Source of the DNA: Desulfobacula sp. | GTDB taxonomy: Bacteria; Desulfobacterota; Desulfobacteria; Desulfobacterales; Desulfobacteraceae | Assembly (NCBI GenBank): GCA_029940245.1 | Contig: JAOZRF010000246.1 | Span: forward strand, 1-5,027 | Length of the DNA: 5,027 nucleotides | Reading direction: 5' to 3' | In this document: positions 1 through 4,946 of the stretch, one piece after another | How positions within the stretch are numbered: position 1 is the first letter of the stretch | How the letters are laid out: the number at the start of each line of letters is the position of its first letter | Translations under genes and position numbers: made by a program | The notes under the pieces: generated by a model | Seen by the model: the letters and a program-made list of their open reading frames with translations, nothing else | Database searches by the model: none | What the model was told of the DNA's origin: nothing

Positions 1-132
1 GAATATACCAGATATGGGTTTGCCAAACTTTTATCTGGACGAATCCCTATAAACGCCGGTAAACGCGTTAAATTCAAAAATTATCCTCGGCTAAAAGGAA
101 GTGTTTATATGATAAAAATTACTGTACAATGA
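1..132 (+). CDS. C-terminal end of an unrecognised gene (partial, cut by left edge)
   Basis: Frame 1 is open from the first base to a TGA at 130-132, giving 43 codons with a protein-like, basic composition (for example SGRIPINAGKRVKFKNYPRL and a final MIKITVQ). I do not recognise the family, no catalytic motif is visible, and the start lies outside the window. An AAGGAAG at 95-101 sits 7 bases before an in-frame ATG at 109. A 7-codon leader peptide starting there is therefore an alternative, but the open frame continues upstream of it. The text appears to continue in the +1 frame as far as 223, so the gene may be frameshifted. The other two forward frames close within the first 60 bases, which favours this frame, but 43 open codons could also arise by chance. 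Confidence 0.4.
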   Translation, partial: EYTRYGFAKLLSGRIPINAGKRVKFKNYPRLKGSVYMIKITVQ

Positions 133-223
133 TACGGATGAGGCGTATTATTCAATAGAATTTTTATCATTTTTTTGGGACTTTGCTAATGAATCCAATG
201 GATATAATTTAATAAATTTATAA
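128..223 (+). pseudogene. Possible frameshifted tail of the left-edge gene
   Basis: In the +1 frame relative to the left-edge ORF, codons from AAT at 128 run open to TAA at 221-223. They give 31 residues rich in aromatic and acidic residues (NDTDEAYYSIEFLSFFWDFA, then ESNGYNLINL). This frame is closed by a TAA at 113-115 and has no ATG before its reading starts. If real, it would be reached by a single-base indel or a shift near 121-130, giving ...MIKITV-NDTDEAYY.... It ends 17 bases before the next gene's ATG, the spacing expected of a true gene end. It could equally be AT-rich intergenic DNA that happens to be open. Confidence 0.25.
203..208 (+). promoter_or_regulatory. -10 box TATAAT of a likely sigma-70 promoter
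   Basis: A perfect TATAAT lies 32 bases before the ATG at 241, placing a transcription start near 215 and a leader of about 26 bases. The -35 side is poor: TTGCTA at 183-188 is only 14 bases away, and positions 15-18 bases upstream match weakly. The surroundings (200-225) are almost pure A/T. It would serve the kinase-like gene and possibly the three genes after it. Confidence 0.4.
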
Positions 224-230
224 ATTTGAA

Positions 231-236
231 AAGGAA
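231..236 (+). promoter_or_regulatory. Ribosome binding site AAGGAA that fixes the start at 241
   Basis: AAGGAA lies 4 bases before ATG 241, with its GGA core 5 bases away. The frame is also open from a TTG at 226, but that start would put this Shine-Dalgarno inside the gene and would add KRKR before the conserved N-terminal beta strand (MSIITISRG). ATG 241 is preferred. Confidence 0.7.
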
Positions 237-240
237 ACGT

Positions 241-1077
241 ATGTCTATTATAACAATTTCTCGCGGTTCTTACAGCCGGGGAAAAGATGTTGCAGAAAAA
301 CTGGCTCAAAAATTTGGGTATGAATGCCTTTCCCGGGATTATCTTCTGGAAGCTTCCGATGAGTTCAACATTCCGGAGATAAAGCTTATCAGAGCACTTC
401 ATGATGCCCCCACGGTTCTTGAACGATTCAGTCATGGTAAAGAACGATATGTTGCATACCTTCGTTCTGCTCTGCTTAATCACATGTGCAAAGACAATGT
501 CGTGTATCACGGTCTGGCAGGTCACTATTTTCTCCGGGATATCCCTCATGTTCTTAAAGTCAGAATCCTCGCCAATATTGAGGACCGGGTTAAAGAAGAA
601 ATGCGCCGGGAAAACATCCCGGCAGAAGAAGCCCGTTACATACTGAAAAAAGATGATGAAGAGCGCCGTAAATGGGGCATCAATGTTTATGGAGTGGATA
701 CGCTGGACAGCAAACTGTATGATATGGTGCTTCACATCAGCACAATGACCGTGGATGATGCCGTGGACATCCTGTACGAAACTATTCGGAAAACAGCTTT
801 TCAGACCACACCGGGATCCTTGAAAAAACTTCATGATCTGGCGCTTGCTGCCAGGGTTCAAACGGCTTTGATGCATCTGGTTCCCAGGATAAAGGTAACG
901 GCTGAATCCGGATTGGTTTCCATTGGTAACGTCGAAGAAAAGGAAATCGTCGGGGCTGATAAGATTGCTATGTTACAAAAGATTGCCAGAAATATTGAGG
1001 GTGTCGATGAGGTTTATATGCATCTGATTCCGGTAAAAGAAAAGCAAGGTCACATCAATCCGTTTTACAATATGTGA
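241..1077 (+). CDS. Cytidylate-kinase-like P-loop protein with C-terminal BON-type domain
   Basis: This 278-residue protein belongs to the cytidylate-kinase-like (Cytidylate_kin2) family of P-loop proteins, which is distinct from the housekeeping CMP kinase. Residues 3-18 form the first strand and a modified Walker A loop, ITISRGSYSRGKDVA, with G9, G14 and K15 kept but Asp16 where Ser/Thr is usual. Residues 100-116 hold the second core strand and the start of an arginine-rich lid. Residues 121-163 (MRRENIPAEEAR, DDEERRKWG, KLYDMVLHIS) match the family's lid and LYD-hydrophobic strand. Residues about 200-268 resemble a BON domain: a helix, then IKVTAESGLVSIGNV, a second helix, and the IARNIEGVDEVYMHL strand. 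No signal peptide or membrane segment is seen, so it is probably cytoplasmic. In this family the nucleotide substrate is usually unproven, so a role as a nucleotide sensor or regulator is as likely as CMP phosphorylation. A 66-base gap separates it from the same-strand gene that follows. Confidence 0.85.
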   Translation: MSIITISRGSYSRGKDVAEKLAQKFGYECLSRDYLLEASDEFNIPEIKLIRALHDAPTVLERFSHGKERYVAYLRSALLNHMCKDNVVYHGLAGHYFLRDIPHVLKVRILANIEDRVKEEMRRENIPAEEARYILKKDDEERRKWGINVYGVDTLDSKLYDMVLHISTMTVDDAVDILYETIRKTAFQTTPGSLKKLHDLALAARVQTALMHLVPRIKVTAESGLVSIGNVEEKEIVGADKIAMLQKIARNIEGVDEVYMHLIPVKEKQGHINPFYNM

Positions 1078-1143
1078 TCAATCGCTGAATTGCAGAGCAG
1101 GTCATGAAAATTATCTTAAATTTAGAGAACAGGGAATAAATCA

Positions 1144-2352
1144 ATGCATAAAGACTGGGATTTTGATGAAATTGTTGATCGAAACAACACTGCTTCCATG
1201 AAATGGGAGCCAGGGGTATTATCGGCAATATTTGGAAAAGGGAAAGAGAATCTTCTTCCCTTATGGGTGGCAGATATGGATTTTAAATGTCCGACCGTGG
1301 TTAAAAAAGCCATGGAAAAGCGTCTGGAGCATCAGATCTATGGATATAGCCTGGTTGATCCTTCATATTTCCCGGCGCTGATCTCCTGGTACCAGCGCCG
1401 TCACCAGTGGGAAATAAATGAAAAATGGATTATAACAACTCCGGGAATCGTACCTGCCATAAATTATATTGTTCAACGATTTTCCAAACCAGGAGATAAG
1501 ATCATCATACAATCCCCTGTCTATTATCCCTTTGCCATAGCCATTCAAAATAATGGCCGCCAAATTTTAGACAATCCATTGCAAATTGCCGGCGATCATT
1601 ATCAGATGGATTTTGCAGATTTAGAAAAAAAAGCTAAGGATCCAAGGGCTAAAATGGCAATTCTCTGTAGTCCGCATAACCCGGTTGGGCGAGTCTGGAC
1701 AAGGGAAGAGCTTGAAACGTTCGGAAATATCTGTATCAAAAATAATATTCTCATTGTTTCAGATGAAATTCACTGTGATTTAATTATGCCCGGATTCAAA
1801 CACATCTGTTTTCCGACTATTTCAGAAGCCTTTGCCCAAAATTCCATAACAGGGCTTGCCGCCAGTAAGACATTCAATTTAGCAGGTTTGCAGCAATCCA
1901 GCATTATTATACCCAATGAGGGGTTAAGGCATGAGCTTTCAAACCAGATTGAAAACCTTGGATTTGCCAATTCAATTGGCGGAACGCTTTTTGGTGCCAT
2001 TAGTGCGGCTGCGGCTTATAATGGGGCCGAACCCTGGCTGGATGATCTTATTATTTATCTACATGACAATTTCATGTATTTAAAAACCTATTTTGAAACC
2101 CAGTTGCCCGGTGCAAAGGTCTATGAGCTTCAGGGAACTTATCTGGTCTGGGTGGATTTTCAAAACCTTGGACTTGACTGCAATAAAATGACCCGGATAT
2201 TGGAAGAAGATGCCAATGTTGCATTGGATCATGGGAATTGGTTTGGTGACAATGGGGCTGGATTTGAAAGGGTTAATATTGCCTGTCCCAGGGCCATACT
2301 GACCCAGGCTGCTGAATCTGTCGTTTCAGCCATAAAAAAGCACAAGGGGTAA
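1144..2352 (+). CDS. MalY/PatB-family PLP-dependent C-S lyase or aminotransferase
   Basis: This 402-residue fold-type I PLP enzyme has the MalY/PatB pattern. The N-terminus carries FDEIVDRNNTASMKWEPG followed by LPLWVADMDFKCP and HQIYGYS (Tyr66, Tyr68). TTPGIVPAI lies near residue 100, and SPVYYPF holds the ring-stacking Tyr127. CSPHNPVGRVW contains Asn179, SDEIHCDLI contains Asp207 (PLP N1 partner), and SKTFNLAGL contains Lys242 (Schiff-base lysine). FERVNIACPR near the C-terminus contains Arg376, the likely substrate-carboxylate contact. All key residues are present, so it should be active. Relatives cleave cystathionine or cysteine conjugates to pyruvate, ammonia and a thiol, and some only transaminate; sequence alone does not decide which. 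The length is close to the usual 385-400. AGGGA at 1131-1135 is 8 bases before the ATG. A weak TTGCAG/TATCTT pair near 1090-1117 could be an own promoter. It heads a tight three-gene run. Confidence 0.92.
   Translation: MHKDWDFDEIVDRNNTASMKWEPGVLSAIFGKGKENLLPLWVADMDFKCPTVVKKAMEKRLEHQIYGYSLVDPSYFPALISWYQRRHQWEINEKWIITTPGIVPAINYIVQRFSKPGDKIIIQSPVYYPFAIAIQNNGRQILDNPLQIAGDHYQMDFADLEKKAKDPRAKMAILCSPHNPVGRVWTREELETFGNICIKNNILIVSDEIHCDLIMPGFKHICFPTISEAFAQNSITGLAASKTFNLAGLQQSSIIIPNEGLRHELSNQIENLGFANSIGGTLFGAISAAAAYNGAEPWLDDLIIYLHDNFMYLKTYFETQLPGAKVYELQGTYLVWVDFQNLGLDCNKMTRILEEDANVALDHGNWFGDNGAGFERVNIACPRAILTQAAESVVSAIKKHKG
2344..2349 (+). promoter_or_regulatory. Ribosome binding site AAGGGG inside the end of the MalY-type gene
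   Basis: AAGGGG occupies the last sense codons before the TAA at 2350-2352 and stands 7 bases before ATG 2357. It selects 2357 over an ATG at 2353, which is out of frame and meets a stop after four codons. Its position inside the upstream gene suggests translational coupling. Confidence 0.75.
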
Positions 2353-2356
2353 ATGA

Positions 2357-3724
2357 ATGAAAAATAAGAGTGCAAATGACACTTCTCATGTCTTTCATTT
2401 TTTTTTAAACCGGAAATATGTTTCCATTGCCAGAGCAGAGGGAATTTATCTTTATGATGATACTGGGAAAAGATATATAGATGCTTCCGGCGGCCCTATA
2501 CTGTGTAATCTTGGCCATGGGCTTGAGGAAATGGCAGAAGTTATATCAGAACAGGCAAAAAAGGTATCCTATGTTCACCGCGTTGATTTTACAAACCCGC
2601 CGCTTGAAGCGGCTGCCCATAAGCTCTGCAAAGCTTCTGATTATGCCATGGATAAAGTTTTTTTTGTTTCCGGGGGTACGGAAGCTGTGGAGATTGGTGT
2701 TAAAATTGCCAGAAAATACCATCTGGATAATGGGAAACCATCTAAAACCCGTGTGATATCCAGGTGGCAGAGCTATCATGGAAGCACAGCAGGTGCTCTG
2801 GCCTGGACAGGTGCCACGGGCAGAAGATCAGATTTTTTGCCGTACCTTCATGATTTTACGCATATACCCCCGGCATATTGCTATAGATGCTGGTTCAATA
2901 AAACCCCGGAAACCTGTAATTTTGAATGTGCCAATGCCCTTGAAAATGAGATCTTATGCACAGGGCCTGACAATGTTTCTGTTTTTCTTGCAGAGCCTGT
3001 TTCAGGTATGTCTCTTTGTGGAGCTGTGCCGGGAAAGGGATATTTTGAACGGATCAGGGAAATTTGCAACAAGTATGATGTACTGTTAATGTTTGACGAG
3101 GTAATGACGGGAATGGGACGGACAGGCAAGATGTTTGCCTATGAACATTTTGATGTTGTCCCTGATATTCTGGCTCTGGGCAAGGGGCTTGGGGGAGGTT
3201 ATTTCCCCATAGGCGCTGTTGCTGTTCCAGGTTATATCCATCAAAAAATTGCTGACAATTCAGGCATGTTTGGTGCCGGTCATTCCTGGGGGGGCAATCC
3301 CCTTGGTTGTGCCGTGGTATCAAAAACCATTGATTACCTGTATGACCATGATCTTGTTGACCGATGCCATAAAATGGGTAAATATCTTGACCATAAGCTG
3401 CAGGATTTAAGTACCCATCCCCTGGTGGGTGATATCAGGGGGATCGGACTTATGAGGGGAATTGAGTTTGTTGAAGACAAAAAAACTAAAAAAACCTTTG
3501 ATCCAAAATATGCATTTTCAGCCCGCCTGGCATCAGAATGCATGAAACAGGGCATGTTCATTGAATATTCCGGTGGATGCGACAGGGGGCAGTCCGGAGA
3601 TATGATTATGTTCGGCCCTCCTTTTATCATCAATGAAGCCCAGATAGATGAGGCGGTTGAGATCCTGGCTCAAGCCCTTAACAAGGATTTATTGTCGGAT
3701 AATAGTAATTTTTTAACCTTTTAA
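2357..3724 (+). CDS. Class III (omega-type) PLP aminotransferase
   Basis: This 455-residue class III aminotransferase has a full set of family motifs. They are LYDDTGKRYIDASGGP (about residues 32-47), the phosphate-binding FVSGGTEAVE with Gly106, Gly107 and Thr108, and the ring-stacking SYHGSTAGA (Tyr140, His141). LAEPVSG is followed by LLMFDEVMTGMGRTG (Asp247, PLP N1 partner), then LALGKGLGGGYFPIGA with the catalytic Lys276. GHSWGGNPLGC follows, with Ser310 where the partner subunit usually gives Thr. DIRGIGLMRGIEFV and GDMIMFGPPFIINEAQID close the protein. A four-cysteine stretch, CYRC to CNFEC at 175-191, is notable. The motifs resemble the 'aspartate aminotransferase family' group within class III more than BioA or GabT, but the amino donor cannot be named. 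It lies 4 bases after the MalY-type gene and 18 before the hydrolase, so it is almost surely co-expressed. Nine T's at 2398-2406 lie in the early coding region. Confidence 0.92.
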   Translation: MKNKSANDTSHVFHFFLNRKYVSIARAEGIYLYDDTGKRYIDASGGPILCNLGHGLEEMAEVISEQAKKVSYVHRVDFTNPPLEAAAHKLCKASDYAMDKVFFVSGGTEAVEIGVKIARKYHLDNGKPSKTRVISRWQSYHGSTAGALAWTGATGRRSDFLPYLHDFTHIPPAYCYRCWFNKTPETCNFECANALENEILCTGPDNVSVFLAEPVSGMSLCGAVPGKGYFERIREICNKYDVLLMFDEVMTGMGRTGKMFAYEHFDVVPDILALGKGLGGGYFPIGAVAVPGYIHQKIADNSGMFGAGHSWGGNPLGCAVVSKTIDYLYDHDLVDRCHKMGKYLDHKLQDLSTHPLVGDIRGIGLMRGIEFVEDKKTKKTFDPKYAFSARLASECMKQGMFIEYSGGCDRGQSGDMIMFGPPFIINEAQIDEAVEILAQALNKDLLSDNSNFLTF

Positions 3725-3742
3725 TAATCAAAGGAAATAATA

Positions 3743-4579
3743 ATGCAGCTCACTGTTCTTGTGGACAACAATACACTTATCGACCGGTATTTTCTGGCAG
3801 AGCCTGGATTATCCTTTTTGATCGAGGATGAAAATCTGTCTGTTTTATTTGATGCTGGTTATTCAGATATCTTTATCAAGAATGCCCATATGATGGGGAA
3901 AAGTCTGGTCCATCTGGATTATATTGTGCTTTCCCACAGCCATTTGGATCATACATGGGGAATAGAACCTTATTTGCGGTATCTTACAGAGTTGGAAATT
4001 GAGCATCAGCCTTTTTCGCGTCCTTCTCTGGTTGCACATCCGGAAAGTTTAACAGGTGTCAGCGCTCATGGGCTCAGGGAGATCGGCTCTCTAATTTCAA
4101 AAGACAGGCTTGCCAAACACTTTGATCTTCAATTGAGTAAAAAACCTAAATTTCTAACTGAAAATCTTATTTTTCTTGGACAGATACCAAGAACAAATGA
4201 TTTTGAAGGAACCCTGCCATTTGGCCGAAAAGATGGTTCCAATGAAGATGATATGGTGATTGAAGATTCTGCCCTTGTCTATAAAACCTCAAATGGGCTT
4301 GTTATTATTACGGGGTGTTCCCATTCAGGAATCTGCAATATCATTGAATATGCCAAAAAAGTATGTAAAGACCAGAAAATTTTAGATGTGATCGGCGGTT
4401 TTCATCTGCTAAACCCCTCTAAACGGCAACTTGAAGGTACGATTTCCTATTTTGAAAATCTTTGTCCCAATAGGGTTTATGCCTGTCATTGTACAGACCT
4501 TGCATCAAAAATTGCCTTGTCCAGGGTTGTCAATATAAAAGAGGTCGGGGTCGGACTTTCTCTTCAATACAAAAGTTGA
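3743..4579 (+). CDS. MptA/DHPS-like metallo-beta-lactamase-fold hydrolase
   Basis: This 278-residue metal-dependent hydrolase has the beta-lactamase fold of the 7,8-dihydropterin synthase-like subgroup. The N-terminus VLVDNNTLIDRYFLAEPGLS and LFDAGYSD are typical of that group. Metal ligands are visible: SHSHLDHTWG with His65, His67, Asp69 and His70, TGCSHSGI with His194, GGFHL with His221, and ACHCTD with His249. The protein ends in the usual glycine-bearing strand (VGVGLSLQYKS). There is no signal peptide, so it should be cytoplasmic. Database names for such proteins often refer to methanopterin biosynthesis, but bacterial members are mostly of unknown substrate, and the hydrolysed bond here (ester, lactone or phosphate) is unknown. 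AAGGA at 3731-3735 is 7 bases before the ATG and 18 bases separate it from the aminotransferase, so it closes the operon. The frame stays open for 28 codons after the TGA. Confidence 0.88.
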   Translation: MQLTVLVDNNTLIDRYFLAEPGLSFLIEDENLSVLFDAGYSDIFIKNAHMMGKSLVHLDYIVLSHSHLDHTWGIEPYLRYLTELEIEHQPFSRPSLVAHPESLTGVSAHGLREIGSLISKDRLAKHFDLQLSKKPKFLTENLIFLGQIPRTNDFEGTLPFGRKDGSNEDDMVIEDSALVYKTSNGLVIITGCSHSGICNIIEYAKKVCKDQKILDVIGGFHLLNPSKRQLEGTISYFENLCPNRVYACHCTDLASKIALSRVVNIKEVGVGLSLQYKS

Positions 4580-4666
4580 GAAGGGGATTTAACTAAATGG
4601 ATTTTTATCTGCCCTTATTGTCATGATGTTTTCGATATAGGTCATACCTTAAAAAATGAACAGTAA
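4580..4666 (+). other. In-frame open extension after the hydrolase TGA, with CPYC motif
   Basis: After the TGA at 4577-4579 the same frame continues for 28 sense codons to TAA at 4664-4666, containing KWIFICPYCHDVFDIGH. There is no ATG in this frame. An ATG at 4597, one base out of phase and 10 bases after an AAGGGG at 4581-4586, gives only nine codons (MDFYLPLLS). Removing one T from the TTTTT run at 4602-4606 would join that ATG to the extension as MDFICPYCHDVFDIGH..., 22 residues in all. It may therefore be a decayed small zinc-ribbon-like gene, a read-through extension, or chance. Confidence 0.25.
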
Positions 4667-4667
4667 T

Positions 4668-4707
4668 TAAAAATGTTTTCCAGGGTCTGACCCAAATGTG
4701 TTTTATT
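4668..4707 (+). terminator. Weak candidate terminator after the operon
   Basis: GGGT-CTG-ACCC at 4683-4693 forms a short stem. It can be lengthened by pairing TTT at 4677-4679 with AAA at 4694-4696 across a bulge, and it is followed by a T-rich stretch (TGTGTTTTATTATTT). The A-rich run at 4668-4673 upstream could pair with those T's. The stem is short and the T tract is interrupted, so termination would be inefficient. It is nonetheless the best candidate downstream of the hydrolase gene. Confidence 0.25.
4683..4693. repeat. Inverted repeat GGGTC-T-GACCC
   Basis: This is a perfect 11-base odd palindrome centred on 4688. Similar GGGTCNGACCC cores occur in short dispersed repeats in some proteobacterial genomes, so it may be a small mobile-repeat remnant. 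Only one copy lies in this window, so the dispersed nature cannot be shown here. Confidence 0.4.
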
Positions 4708-4717
4708 ATTTAAAAAA

Positions 4718-4746
4718 TTGACCGGGATTGTTGGACTCCTCATTAT
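4718..4746 (+). promoter_or_regulatory. Candidate sigma-70 promoter TTGACC-17-CATTAT
   Basis: TTGACC at 4718-4723 matches five of six -35 consensus bases. After exactly 17 bases, CATTAT at 4741-4746 matches four of six -10 bases. Transcription would start near 4753 and cover the small ORF at 4804-4881. It lies in AT-rich DNA, where such pairs arise by chance. Confidence 0.3.
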
Positions 4747-4803
4747 TTCCAACTTGAATAACCGGTTGAGACTTTGATTACACTTAGGTATGTATAAGGT
4801 GGA

Positions 4804-4881
4804 ATGAGATATGAATATTATTTTTTAATAGAAACAATTTCTTTTGAAGAAGATTTTCCACCCTTGTTTTTCTGGATGTGA
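4804..4881 (+). CDS. Hypothetical 25-residue small ORF
   Basis: ATG at 4804 to TGA at 4879-4881 encodes 25 residues rich in aromatic and acidic residues (MRYEYYFLIET at the start, PPLFFWM at the end). AAGGTGGA at 4796-4803 abuts the start, leaving a short 4-base gap after the AAGG core. A TAA at 4795-4797 closes the frame upstream. No family is recognised. The ribosome site GGTGGAA (4798-4804) is an exact complement of TTCCACC (4856-4862) within the ORF, so translation could be masked by structure. It may instead be a non-coding RNA or nothing. Confidence 0.2.
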   Translation: MRYEYYFLIETISFEEDFPPLFFWM

Positions 4882-4946
4882 TTCTCTGAGAAATGGCAAT
4901 GCTAAAATCATATGTATTCATTCAAACCATTAATGGATATTGTTAA

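Noticed and set aside
226..240. TTG start at 226 for the kinase-like gene
   Set aside because: ATG 241 has the ribosome site just upstream, and the conserved N-terminal strand starts there. The TTG start would place that site within the coding region.
536..545. Palindrome GGGATATCCC
   Set aside because: A 10-base palindrome inside a well-supported coding region is expected by chance and has no regulatory context.
605..623. A 7-bp perfect hairpin (GCCGGGA / TCCCGGC, loop AAACA) inside the kinase-like gene
   Set aside because: It lies within the conserved lid coding region, has no T tract, and is explained by codon choice for arginine, glutamate, proline and alanine.
148..876. A 242-codon minus-strand open frame opposite the kinase-like gene
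   Set aside because: The opposite strand carries clear family motifs throughout. This frame is cysteine- and phenylalanine-heavy, has no family signal, and is a shadow of the real gene.
1078..1143. A terminator between the kinase-like and MalY-type genes
   Set aside because: No stable stem followed by a T run is present in these 66 bases, so read-through into the operon remains possible.
1625..1632. Run of eight A's in the MalY-type gene as a slippage site
   Set aside because: It encodes Glu-Lys-Lys in a surface-type lysine-rich segment, the frame is intact on both sides, and runs of this length are common in AT-rich genes.
4784..4921. A 45-residue ORF on the minus strand (starts MNTYDFSIAISQ)
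   Set aside because: It has only a weak ribosome site, no recognisable family, and overlaps the plus-strand small ORF. It is most likely chance in AT-rich DNA.
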